64,000 bases of DNA, taken from positions 3,162,001 through 3,226,000 of the forward strand of contig VINJ01000001.1 of the NCBI GenBank assembly GCA_013376735.1. The letters are read 5' to 3'. A program made the position numbers and the translations under genes. The notes beneath the pieces were generated by a model that worked only from the letters and a program-made list of their open reading frames with translations, was not told the origin of the DNA and ran no database searches. This document shows, one piece after another, positions 8,939-17,125 of the stretch. How positions within the stretch are numbered: position 1 is the first letter of the stretch; the number at the start of each line of letters is the position of its first letter. The stretch comes from a bacterium Scap17. GTDB lineage: Bacteria; Pseudomonadota; Gammaproteobacteria; Pseudomonadales; Halomonadaceae.

Positions 8939-9651
8939 TATCCATGCGTCTCTCGCCTCATGCCATCTCAGTCGGGCGGCGATCCGTCGGACTGCTGCTG
9001 GCGACCAGCCTGCTGTTGAGCGGCTGCAGCCTGCTCGTGCCCGGCCCGCTCAGCGCCGAGAGCCCGATGCCGGCCCTGACGAGCCTGCAGGAGAGCAGCA
9101 CCCAACGTCTGATTCTGCGCGTTGAGCGTAACAAGAGTGAGGCCAGCGAGAATCGCGCGGCAGCAGACGCCGCTGAGGACGAGGCTCGCGACCTGCCGCC
9201 CCTCATCGGCGTGCTGCGCCAATCGCCCGAGGCCATGCGGCTGGTGCTGCTCAGCGTGCAGGGCCAGCGACTGCTGACACTGGTGCATGACGCCGATGGC
9301 AGCCGCTTCGAGAAAGCCCGCCCCGAGGTGCTCGACAAGCTGCCCTTCACCGCCGACTGGCTGGCCCGTCGCATCGCCTGGGTCCACTGGCCAAAGGCCA
9401 CGATCGATGACGCCTTTGCGAACACAGGCTGGCAACTGGTACAACGCGGCGACTGGCAGCAACGCCGCCAGCCCGCGCAGCGCATCATCCTGCAAGACGA
9501 TGTGACCATCGCCGAGCTGACCCGCGATGCCAGCGGCCGCGTGACCCTGCGCGACCCGGCGGCCGACATGCAGCTGACGCTGGAACCGCTGGCAGCGCCC
9601 AGCACGCAGAACGCCCCTGACGACTCACCGGAAGCTTCCGCGCATGACTGA
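8935..9651 (+). CDS. apeN: DUF3261 outer-membrane lipoprotein (ApeN)
   Basis: 238 residues. The signal peptide ends in the lipobox LLLSGC (Cys about residue 31), so the mature protein is lipidated, and Ser after Cys favours the outer membrane. The mature part (LRQSPEAMRLVLLSVQGQRLLTLVHD) fits DUF3261, a LolB-like component of APE clusters thought to help insert the pigment into the outer membrane. The start overlaps the oxidoreductase stop, and the end overlaps apeO. Confidence 0.8.
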   Translation: MISMRLSPHAISVGRRSVGLLLATSLLLSGCSLLVPGPLSAESPMPALTSLQESSTQRLILRVERNKSEASENRAAADAAEDEARDLPPLIGVLRQSPEAMRLVLLSVQGQRLLTLVHDADGSRFEKARPEVLDKLPFTADWLARRIAWVHWPKATIDDAFANTGWQLVQRGDWQQRRQPAQRIILQDDVTIAELTRDASGRVTLRDPAADMQLTLEPLAAPSTQNAPDDSPEASAHD

Positions 9652-10987
9652 ATCTGTTGCAACCGTGGCTACTGCTACCACGAAGGGCCGCGACACTGGC
9701 AACGCCTGCCGCCTGTCACGCCCCGGCATCGTCTGCCCGCTGGGCGCAGACCACGGCCTGATCAGCAGTGCGCTGTTCAGCGCCAGCCGTGGCCTGCGTG
9801 TCAGCGATGACTTCAGCCCCGGCACGCCGCTGTCACTGGGACGCGTCACCGCGCGGCTGGTGGATGACAGTGACTGGCCGGCCCCGCTGCGCTCACGCAA
9901 CAATCGGCTGCTGGCCACCGCGCTTGAGCAGCTGGCACCGGAGCTTGAGGCTCTCAAACTCCAAGGCATCGCGCCGGAGCGCATCGGCGTGGTGCTCGGC
10001 ACCAGCACCTCCGGCATCGGGGAAACGGAAGCCGCGATGGACACCCAGCGCGCTGCTGTCGCTCAGGGCACGCCGAGCGCCGACAGCTGGCCGGAGAACT
10101 TTGAATACCGCCGTCAGGAACTGGGCGCACCCGCCGAGTGCGTGGCCTGGTTGAGCGGCGCGCGCGGGCCGGTCTATACCCTGTCCACCGCCTGCACCTC
10201 CAGCGCCAAGGCGCTGGCCAGTGCACGGCGTCTGCTGGCCTCCGGCCAGTGCGATGCGGTGATCGCCGGTGGCGCCGACAGCCTGTGCCACATGACGGTG
10301 AAGGGTTTCATGAGCCTGGAGGCCGTCAGCCGCAAGGAGAGCCTGCCGCTGGGGGCCGAGCGCGACGGCATCAATCTGGGCGAGGCCGCGGTGCTGTTCG
10401 TGGTCACGCCGGAGCGCGGCGGCGTGCAGCTGACCGGCGTCGGCGAATCCAGCGATGCCCACCATATTTCCGCGCCCTGCCCCGATGGCAGCGGCGCCGA
10501 GGCCGCCATGCGCGGCGCACTCGCCAGTGCCGGCCGCGCCCCCGGCGAGATCGACTACATCAACCTGCACGGCACCGCCACGCCGCTGAATGATGCGATG
10601 GAAAGCCTCGCCATCAGCCGCCTGTTCGGCAGGGATGCCGGCTCTGATGCCGGTTCTGACAGCGTTTCTGATGCCGGTTCTGGTACCGACGAGCCCCTTC
10701 TGCCCGCCATCAGCTCCACCAAGGCCCTCACCGGCCATACGCTGGGGGCCTGCGGCGCGCTGGAAGCCGCCTTCTGCTGGCTGGCGCTGGAACATGGCCG
10801 CCTGCCGCCGCATGCCACGCCGCGTGAGGCGCTGGACCCGACACTGCCTGCGCTCAACATCGTCTATCGTGACCGCCCCGAGACCCCGCCGCTGCGGGTG
10901 ATGAGCAATGCCTTCGCCTTCGGCGGCAACAACATCTCGCTGGTGCTGGAGCGCCACACCACCGACCCGGAGTCCTCTGCATGCTGA
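9644..10987 (+). CDS. apeO: Beta-ketoacyl-ACP synthase (ApeO)
   Basis: 447 residues. The Cys-His-His triad is complete: C184 in STACTSSAKA, H309 in NLHGTATPLND and H365 in ALTGHTLGACG. It should condense malonyl-ACP with the growing chain, working with the chain-length-like partner ApeC encoded upstream of this window. A low-complexity Asp/Ser/Gly stretch (residues about 331-348, DAGSDAGSDSVSDAGSG) is inserted in a surface loop before H365. The gene overlaps apeN by 8 bp and apeP by 7 bp, so production is probably translationally coupled. Confidence 0.88.
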   Translation: MTESVATVATATTKGRDTGNACRLSRPGIVCPLGADHGLISSALFSASRGLRVSDDFSPGTPLSLGRVTARLVDDSDWPAPLRSRNNRLLATALEQLAPELEALKLQGIAPERIGVVLGTSTSGIGETEAAMDTQRAAVAQGTPSADSWPENFEYRRQELGAPAECVAWLSGARGPVYTLSTACTSSAKALASARRLLASGQCDAVIAGGADSLCHMTVKGFMSLEAVSRKESLPLGAERDGINLGEAAVLFVVTPERGGVQLTGVGESSDAHHISAPCPDGSGAEAAMRGALASAGRAPGEIDYINLHGTATPLNDAMESLAISRLFGRDAGSDAGSDSVSDAGSGTDEPLLPAISSTKALTGHTLGACGALEAAFCWLALEHGRLPPHATPREALDPTLPALNIVYRDRPETPPLRVMSNAFAFGGNNISLVLERHTTDPESSAC

Positions 10988-11589
10988 CCCCGAGCCCCGA
11001 CTCAGTTTCCATTGCTGACTCTGATGTGCAGCCCCGTGAGGCGGGCTATCCCGCCATGCCCCGCCCCATCGGCCCCTATGTGCCCCACGATGCCGGCATG
11101 TGCCTGCTGGATAACGTGCTGCGCTGTGACGAGCATTCGCTGAGCGCCGACATCACCCCGACGCCAGACAACCTGTTCGCCGAGCAGAATGCCGACGGCC
11201 AGGCCGTGATTCCTGCCTGGGTCGGGCTTGAGTGGATGGCACAGGCCATCGCCGCCTGGTCGGGCCTGCAGGCCGCGCGCAGCGGCCAGCCGCCACGGGT
11301 CGGCTTCCTGCTCGGAAGTCGCCGCTATGAGAGCGAAGTCGCCGCCTTTTCCTGCGACTGCCGCTGGCAGATTCATGTTCAGCTCGACTATCGCGCCGAC
11401 AACGGGCTGGGCGCCTTCGAGGCCACCATCAGCGACGAGCACGGCGCCACTGTCGCGCGTGCCGGCGTCAATGTCTTCGAGCCGGCGCCCGAGGCGCTGC
11501 CCGCCGCGGCGTCTACGCAAGAAACCACACAAGAATCCTCACCCGGACAGCAGGATGCTGCCGGCGCCTCATCGCAAGGTAATGTCTGA
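10981..11589 (+). CDS. apeP: 3-hydroxyacyl-ACP dehydratase (ApeP)
   Basis: 202 residues. YVPHDAGMCLLDNV near residue 28, with the catalytic-type His, and IPAWVGLEWMAQAIAAWSG near residue 78 match the FabA/FabZ-like hotdog dehydratases of APE clusters. With ApeI it should remove water at each elongation round and so generate the conjugated double bonds. The last 35 residues are Ala/Ser/Gln-rich and probably disordered. It overlaps apeO at the start and shares one base with apeQ at the end. Confidence 0.85.
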   Translation: MLTPSPDSVSIADSDVQPREAGYPAMPRPIGPYVPHDAGMCLLDNVLRCDEHSLSADITPTPDNLFAEQNADGQAVIPAWVGLEWMAQAIAAWSGLQAARSGQPPRVGFLLGSRRYESEVAAFSCDCRWQIHVQLDYRADNGLGAFEATISDEHGATVARAGVNVFEPAPEALPAAASTQETTQESSPGQQDAAGASSQGNV

Positions 11590-12362
11590 TGTCTGTCACA
11601 CCTCCCGCTACTGAAACTGCCACCGCCGCCCCTGAAGCGCGTGAGTGGATTCTGGTCACTGGCTCCAGCCGTGGCATCGGGCGCGCCATCGCGCTGCGTC
11701 TGGCCCGCGAAGGCTACAACCTGGTGCTGCATTGCCGCTCGCGCCGTGACGCCGCCGAGGAGGTCGCGCGGGAGATCAGCGCCCTGGGCGGCGAATCGCG
11801 CATCCTGAGTTTCGATGTCGCCGACCGAGACGCCGCGCGCAGCGCGCTGGAAGCCGACATCGAGGCCCACGGCTGCTACTACGGAGTGGTCTGCAATGCC
11901 GGTATCCATGCCGACAACGCCTTCCCGGCGCTCACCGATGACGACTGGGACAGCGTCATCCGCACCAACCTCGACGGCTTCTACAACGTCATCAAGCCGC
12001 TCTCCATGCCGCTGGTGCGCCGCCGCAAGCCGGGGCGCATCATCGTGATGTCCTCGGTGTCGGGCATGATGGGCAATCGGGGTCAGGTCAACTATTCCGC
12101 CGCCAAGGCGGGGCTGATCGGCGCGGTCAAGGCGCTGGCGGTGGAGCTGGCCAAGCGCCGCATCACTGTCAATGCCGTCGCACCGGGCGTCATCGCCACC
12201 GAGATGACCGAAGGCGTCGAGATGGAAGAGGCGCTGAAGATGATTCCCATGCGCCGTGCGGGGGAAGCCGAGGAAGTCGCCGCCACCGTGGCCTTCCTGT
12301 GCTCGAAGGACGCCGGCTACATCACCCGCCAGACCATCGCGGTGAACGGGGGCATGTTCTGA
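11589..12362 (+). CDS. apeQ: 3-oxoacyl-ACP reductase (ApeQ, FabG-like SDR)
   Basis: 257 residues. A classical short-chain dehydrogenase: NADP-binding TGSSRGIG at 24-31, NAG at 103-105, catalytic S156, Y169 and K173 in YSAAK, and the closing NGG loop at the C-terminus. It reduces the beta-ketoacyl-ACP formed by the ketosynthases. The stop codon shares its last base with the start of apeR. Confidence 0.92.
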   Translation: MSVTPPATETATAAPEAREWILVTGSSRGIGRAIALRLAREGYNLVLHCRSRRDAAEEVAREISALGGESRILSFDVADRDAARSALEADIEAHGCYYGVVCNAGIHADNAFPALTDDDWDSVIRTNLDGFYNVIKPLSMPLVRRRKPGRIIVMSSVSGMMGNRGQVNYSAAKAGLIGAVKALAVELAKRRITVNAVAPGVIATEMTEGVEMEEALKMIPMRRAGEAEEVAATVAFLCSKDAGYITRQTIAVNGGMF

Positions 12363-13615
12363 TGACGACTACTTCATCCCTGCGCGGCAGACGTGTCGTG
12401 GTCACCGGCATGCATGGTTTCTCGCCCATCGGCAATGACTGGCCGACCCTGCGCGCCAACCTGGCCGCCGGGCGCACCGGCATCCGCTATATCGAGCACT
12501 GGGACAAGTACGACGGCCTCAACACCCGGCTCGGCGCGCCGGTCAACGATTTCGAACTGCCGAAACACTACAACCGCCGCGCACTGCGCAGCATGGGGCG
12601 TGTGGCGCAACTGGCGACCCGCTCCAGCGAACTGGCGCTGGAAGCGGCCGGCCTGAGTGACAGCCCGCTCAAGGAAAGCGGCCAGATGGGCATCGCCTAC
12701 GGCGCCTCGGCCGGTGAGCCGGATGCGGTGGCGGACTTCGGCAACATGCTGATCAATCACTCCACCGATGGCCTCAATGCCAATTCCTATATCCGCATGA
12801 TGGCGCACACCGCGCCGGTCAACATCGGCGTCTTCCTCGGCATCAAGGGGCGGATCCACACCACCTCCAGCGCCTGCACCTCCGGCAGTCAGGGCATCGG
12901 TTACGCCTATGAGGCGATCCGCTTCGGCCGCCAGACCGCGATGGTCGCCGGTGGCTGCGAGGAGCTGTCCGCCGCCGACGCCGCCGTGTTCGATACCCTG
13001 TTCGCGACCAGCACCTGCAATGATCGCCCGGACCGCTCACCGCGGCCCTTCGATGCCCAGCGTGATGGCCTGGTGATCGGCGAAGGCGCCGGCACGCTGA
13101 TTCTGGAAGAGTTGGAGCACGCCCTGGCGCGTGGCGCGACCATCTACGCCGAGATTCTCGGCTTCGGCACCAACTCTGATGGCCGTCACGTCACCCAGCC
13201 GGACGCCAGCATGATGGAAGCCGCGATGCGCATGGCGCTGGAGGATGCCGGTGTGGAGGCCTCACAGATCGGCTATGTCAGCGCGCATGGCACCGCTACC
13301 GAGCGCGGTGATATCGCCGAGAGCCATGCCACCCATGCGGTGTTCGGCGAGCACATGCCGATCAGCGGCTTCAAGAGCTTCACCGGCCATACCCTGGGGG
13401 CCTGTGGCGCGCTGGAGGCCTGGGTCGCCATCGAGATGATGCGCGAAGGCTGGTTCCACGGCACCGCCAATCTCGAGGACATCGACCCGCGCTGCGCACC
13501 GCTCGACTACCTCACCGGCGCAGGCCGCGAGATCGCGACGGACACCGTGATGAGCAACAACTTCGCCTTCGGTGGCATCAATACCTCGCTGATTCTGCGT
13601 CGCTGGCAAGACTGA
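12362..13615 (+). CDS. apeR: Beta-ketoacyl-ACP synthase (ApeR)
   Basis: 417 residues from ATG 12362, which overlaps the apeQ stop by one base. Upstream in-frame codons lie inside apeQ and are not used. The triad is intact: C172 in SSACTSGSQG, H309 in SAHGTATERGD and H343 in FTGHTLGACG. In studied APE systems ApeR is a second, homodimeric ketosynthase beside ApeO/ApeC and is thought to act on early or alternative condensations. The O-P-Q-R gene order is the same as in the E. coli APE cluster. Confidence 0.9.
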   Translation: MTTTSSLRGRRVVVTGMHGFSPIGNDWPTLRANLAAGRTGIRYIEHWDKYDGLNTRLGAPVNDFELPKHYNRRALRSMGRVAQLATRSSELALEAAGLSDSPLKESGQMGIAYGASAGEPDAVADFGNMLINHSTDGLNANSYIRMMAHTAPVNIGVFLGIKGRIHTTSSACTSGSQGIGYAYEAIRFGRQTAMVAGGCEELSAADAAVFDTLFATSTCNDRPDRSPRPFDAQRDGLVIGEGAGTLILEELEHALARGATIYAEILGFGTNSDGRHVTQPDASMMEAAMRMALEDAGVEASQIGYVSAHGTATERGDIAESHATHAVFGEHMPISGFKSFTGHTLGACGALEAWVAIEMMREGWFHGTANLEDIDPRCAPLDYLTGAGREIATDTVMSNNFAFGGINTSLILRRWQD

Positions 13616-13799
13616 GCCGCAGAGCGAGCCAACTGGCGCACGACTGTCGCCACCAGACGACTTTGCAGCGGATCGGATCTGGCGCAAGATACGCGCCCGC
13701 TGCATGGTCTATGGTGTGATTGGCTCACGCCTCTGGCTGTCTGACGGCGATATTCGCTGGCGTCGCGCCAGTCAATCACACGGTAAGGAGAGGTTTCAC

Positions 13800-14312
13800 A
13801 TGGCGTCATCCGTTGCTCAGTCATTCTCTTGGATGTTGCGTGCCGCGCGCTCTGCACGTGGCATGGCAATGGCCACCGCCCTGGTGACCGGCTCTGCCAG
13901 CCTGCTGGCCTCCATGCCGGCAGAGGCGCGGGACACGCAGCACTTCCTGCCGATCATGCCGGTGATGGCCAGCACCGCGGCCAGTCAACGACTGGGCAAG
14001 GACGTGGTCTTCTTCTTCGGTGACAAGCAGCCCTACGAGCGGATCGAGAAGCGTGGCTGGGCGCGGGTGAACCCGAAGACCAACGCGTCCAACAAGAGCG
14101 ATGCGGAGGCCTGTCGCTGGGTGTTTCTGTCGGCGCTGCGCGAGTTGCAGAAGAAGGCGCGCGAGTATGGTGCCAATGCGGTGATCAACATTCGCAGCGA
14201 CTATGACAACGTGCCCTACTCCAGCAGCGAGAAGTACGAGTGCCATGCGGGCAATATCGTCGCGGGTGTGGCGCTGCGCGGGGATCTGGTGATCCTGCAT
14301 CCGAAGAACTGA
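13800..14312 (+). CDS. Small secreted protein of the APE cluster ('excinuclease ATPase subunit'-like)
   Basis: 170 residues from ATG 13800, chosen because AAGGAG lies 9 bases upstream; an upstream in-frame start at 13704 has no such site. A long signal peptide ends near PAEARD (about residue 43). The mature part has KKAREYGANAVINIRSDY and ends in a short hydrophobic-charged strand, with two conserved-looking cysteines (EACRW, YECHAG). Proteins of this kind near APE clusters are often mislabelled excinuclease ATPase subunit; there is no ATPase motif here. Function unknown, probably periplasmic. Confidence 0.7.
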   Translation: MASSVAQSFSWMLRAARSARGMAMATALVTGSASLLASMPAEARDTQHFLPIMPVMASTAASQRLGKDVVFFFGDKQPYERIEKRGWARVNPKTNASNKSDAEACRWVFLSALRELQKKAREYGANAVINIRSDYDNVPYSSSEKYECHAGNIVAGVALRGDLVILHPKN

Positions 14313-14321
14313 TTCCTCGAT

Positions 14322-15218
14322 ATGGCGGTCAGGCAAGGCAGTGGCGTGAGCGGGTCAAGTGAGCCGGTTGTGGATGACGTGGCAGGCACGCCTGCGAGGC
14401 GCCCGACCGATCACCCCGCCTACCGCTGCGTGGTGCTTGGACGCGCTGCATCAGATGACATCGCTTCGCTGAGCACGGGTTCGCCGAGCGCCGACTTGTC
14501 CAACGGCGAGCCGCTGATCTCGCATGATCCCCACGCCCTCGCCGCCTCCCTGGCATCTGCAACTGGCGGCGCTGCCAGCGCCTTGCCGAATCCCTGCTCT
14601 GAATCATCCTCTCGGCCAGCCCGCCTGTGGCTGGCCGAGGCGTGTGTGCTGCCAGCCTCCTGTGCTGACTCGGCTGATTCCTCTGCCAGCCCCTCCACTG
14701 AAACCTCCAGCTGTCGCTCGCTGCGCGCTCGCCAGCCGGATGTGGATAACGCTGCCCCCCCCGTGTCATCTGCCAAGGCCCGCCGTCGCCAGCAACGTGA
14801 AGCCGAATCGCGCCTCGCCCGCCTTCTGCTCGGTGAACTCGCCGCTGCTCAAGGCATCCAGCTTGCGCTGGCCGATTGGTCGCCGCGTGGCCAGGCACCC
14901 TATCACCCTGCGCTACCGGCGGGCTTTCACGTCTCCATCGCCCACCGCCACGGCCATGTGCTCGTCGGCCTCGCCACCGCCCCGCTCGGGCTGGACCTCG
15001 AATACCGCAACCCCCGCCACGCCCACGACCTCGACACCCGCATCGCCATGCTGCCTACAGACGCACGCGAACGCCTCGCTGAGGCATCACACCTCAGCGA
15101 GACAGAACGATTGGACGGGTTTTATCGCGAATGGGTGAGGTATGAGGCAGTATTAAAAATTAATAGAAGAGCATCAAACCCTTCACCGAAAAATTATCAT
15201 CATAAAATCCAAAGTTAA
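14322..15218 (+). pseudogene. 4'-phosphopantetheinyl transferase, 3' end lost at an island junction
   Basis: 298 codons remain. The core is readable: FHVSIAHRHGHVLVGLA, the metal-binding Asp in LGLDLEY, and the third box FYREWVRYEAVLKI with its conserved Glu and Lys. Family members continue for some 60-80 residues after this box, but here the sequence turns AT-rich right after VLKI and ends in an unrelated 18-residue tail. The enzyme would load phosphopantetheine on the APE carrier proteins. The N-terminal 150 residues are Ser/Ala-rich and low in complexity, so the true start is uncertain. Partial activity cannot be excluded because the catalytic boxes survive. Confidence 0.75.
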
Positions 15219-15224
15219 TTAAAC

Positions 15225-15782
15225 CTACTCGGATTCTTGAGAAACTAACTCTCTACAGTATTGCTTTCCATGTTCTTCACACCACAGTGATTTTAAAACC
15301 ATAGCTTTAGAAAAATCGAAATTATCATTATCTTCAAGATTTATCTCCTCCCATAGCGGGGTAGAAACACCAGCATTATTACATCCACAAGATTCTTTAG
15401 CCTTACGACTTGTAATATTTAATAAAAATCTTGATGACGCAACAATCTTTCCTCTTTCAGACAGAGATGCTAGCTTAGCGCTCATATTCACTGGTCTACC
15501 AGCCCAAACTTCATTACGTAGATGGGAGTCATCACCTCCCCTTGGTTCTAGACCTATCCTCTTTACTAATACAGTTTTTTGATCAATCCCTATATGGCTA
15601 CCTATAGATAGCTTCCTCTTCCTAAAAACTTTTTTGCTAAAATCATTTTCGCAGAAAGTTTTACAGGTTATAGCAGCACATAAAGCAGTATGGGGTCGAT
15701 TGTAGTCAAATAACGCAAAGACACCATCGCCTTTAATATCGATATAAGATGCTCCAAAGCTCTTAAAGATTTTTACCATAGT
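15225..15782 (-). pseudogene. PycC-like nucleotide cyclase, C-terminal fragment (cut by IS481 element)
   Basis: Encodes residues 85-269 of the reconstructed cyclase. It carries the second metal-binding aspartate (D103 in YIDIKGDGVFALF), the class III cyclase segment EVWAGRPVNMSAKLASL and a closing block SLWCEEHGKQYC that I associate with Pycsar cyclases. Met86 (codon 15777-15779) lies in the target duplication and could start a 184-residue fragment, but this would lack the first metal ligand and should be inactive as a cyclase. PycC enzymes make cCMP or cUMP on phage infection; which base is used cannot be read here. Overlaps the end of the transposase frame by 17 bp. Confidence 0.85.
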
Positions 15783-16767
15783 TGTCGGGTTCCGTCTGAT
15801 TGACTATAGCTTGCGTAAACAGCTCAGGTCGTTCGACCTGCCACTCCTTCATTGCTGCTATAGGCGCTTTGTGGTGTAGTGCTCTCTGAGGAATGTGGTG
15901 GTTATAGAGCCAGCAATAACGCTCGAGTGTCTGTTCTAAATCTTCACTTGAGTCATAACGCCGAGTCGCCAGTACATCGCTGATACGCCCATTGAAGCGC
16001 TCCACCATCCCGTTCGTTTGGGGTCTGCCTGGCCTGATCAATCGATGCTCGATGCCATGGCTCTGACATTCCTGATCGAAAAGGTGATGTCCACTGGGCT
16101 TACGTTCGCCACCCACGGTAAAGCGGTCGGTAAAGGATTTACCGTTGTCCGTGAGCACGGTTCGAATCGTGAAGGGAGCCTCCTCTTCCACACGCTTCAT
16201 GAACGCCTGGGCGTCCTTTGCAGATTGACTTGATCTGACCTCCAGATACACCCACCGAGTGGCACGATCAATCGCGACGTAGAGATAACGCTTCTGATCT
16301 TCGTCAGGCATTTGGGGCAGGTGCTTGATATCAATGTGCACATACCCGGGCTCATAATCCTTGAAAGGCCGATGCTTGGGCTTCTCGTCCTCCTTCGCAT
16401 CTTGACGCGCCAGCTTGGCGAGAGTCGGTACATCACGTCGTTTGAGCATGCGCTGAAGTGCGGAACGCGACAGATTGGGGTTCAGGAATTCCCGAGCAAC
16501 GACAAGTAGATCATCGAGCCCCAGGCGAAGCAGTTCACGTGCGGCGATGACGATCTCTTCCTGTTCTGAGGTCAGAGTCGCGAGTAGGTTATGACGTGTG
16601 TGGGAACGATCCAGGACATCATCACGATAGCGCCAGCGCTGTATAGTTGAGACGCTGACCCCGAACTGACGAGCGAGATCTTTGTTCGTCATGCTGGAGG
16701 GAGCTGCTTGGATGTCGGCACGGATTTTCGGTGTCGTCGTCGCTTGCTTATGCAGCTTGATGTCCAT
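15763..16767 (-). CDS. IS481-family DDE transposase
   Basis: 334 residues. An N-terminal helix-turn-helix (about residues 27-46, LARQFGVSVSTIQRWR) binds the ends. The rve/DDE domain has D146 (HIDIKHL), D207 (LTDNGKSF) and E256 (NGMVERFNGR), all present, so the enzyme looks active. The reading frame has no stop inside the element: it runs through the left inverted repeat and ends 20 bases out, in cyclase DNA, so the last six residues (YGKNL-type tail) come from the target. It should catalyse cut-and-paste or copy-type transposition of this element. Confidence 0.93.
   Translation of the reverse strand: MDIKLHKQATTTPKIRADIQAAPSSMTNKDLARQFGVSVSTIQRWRYRDDVLDRSHTRHNLLATLTSEQEEIVIAARELLRLGLDDLLVVAREFLNPNLSRSALQRMLKRRDVPTLAKLARQDAKEDEKPKHRPFKDYEPGYVHIDIKHLPQMPDEDQKRYLYVAIDRATRWVYLEVRSSQSAKDAQAFMKRVEEEAPFTIRTVLTDNGKSFTDRFTVGGERKPSGHHLFDQECQSHGIEHRLIRPGRPQTNGMVERFNGRISDVLATRRYDSSEDLEQTLERYCWLYNHHIPQRALHHKAPIAAMKEWQVERPELFTQAIVNQTEPDNYGKNL
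15777..15782. repeat. Target site duplication, left copy
   Basis: CATAGT immediately outside the left inverted repeat, identical to 16859-16864. It contains, on the - strand, codons 85-86 (Thr-Met) of the cyclase. Confidence 0.93.
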
Positions 16768-16858
16768 GAAGCTTTTCCTGAATCAATTGCTTGATGAGCT
16801 CACGAGAGGCTAACAAAGGATAGCTTCGTTGTGAAATCCGATCATCCGGCACCCTACA
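15783..16858 (-). mobile_element. IS481-family insertion sequence (1,076 bp)
   Basis: The ends are imperfect inverted repeats beginning TGT: TGTCGGGTTCCGTCTGAT on the left and, read inward from the right, TGTAGGGTGCCGGATGAT, with 14 of 18 positions matching. A perfect 6-bp direct repeat flanks the element, which proves insertion by transposition. Size, TGT ends, short target duplication and a single DDE transposase all fit IS481. Its orientation is the same as the cyclase gene it interrupts. Composition is less AT-rich than the island, so it arrived separately and later. Confidence 0.95.
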
Positions 16859-16864
16859 CATAGT
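16859..16864. repeat. Target site duplication, right copy
   Basis: CATAGT directly outside the right inverted repeat; exact copy of 15777-15782. Confidence 0.93.
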
Positions 16865-17116
16865 TCCTGTGAAATACTGATATATTTCAGCAGTACTTTT
16901 TTCATGCCTAGTTGCAGATAACTTAGTTGATCCAGCCATATCCACAAAAACAGAAATAACACCATTTATCCTAATCCAACTATTATTCCTTTGTGGAATA
17001 TTTTCAGGACTTGGAATTAATCTTTTGTTATTTACTAGCGCACCATGGTTATATTCTTCACCAGCTCTTTCTATAATACCTTTGATTTCATCAATATATT
17101 GTCCAGTGCTTGACAT
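16859..17116 (-). pseudogene. PycC-like nucleotide cyclase, N-terminal fragment (cut by IS481 element)
   Basis: Residues 1-86 of the cyclase. It holds the first metal-binding aspartate (D59 in ISVFVDMAGSTKLSAT), the start of the class III cyclase domain. A GAGG site lies 6 bases before ATG 17116, and only 9 bases separate it from the effector stop codon, so effector and cyclase form one operon. Past residue 86 the frame enters the IS element and stops at 16748 after 36 foreign residues. Deleting the element plus one target copy (1,082 bp) joins this piece in frame to the C-terminal fragment and gives 269 residues. Confidence 0.87.
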
Positions 17117-17125
17117 AAAAGGCCT

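Noticed and set aside
15225-15779. Treating the 184-codon frame as a complete, separate cyclase gene
   Set aside because: It lacks the first metal aspartate and joins in frame with the upstream fragment once the IS and one target copy are removed.
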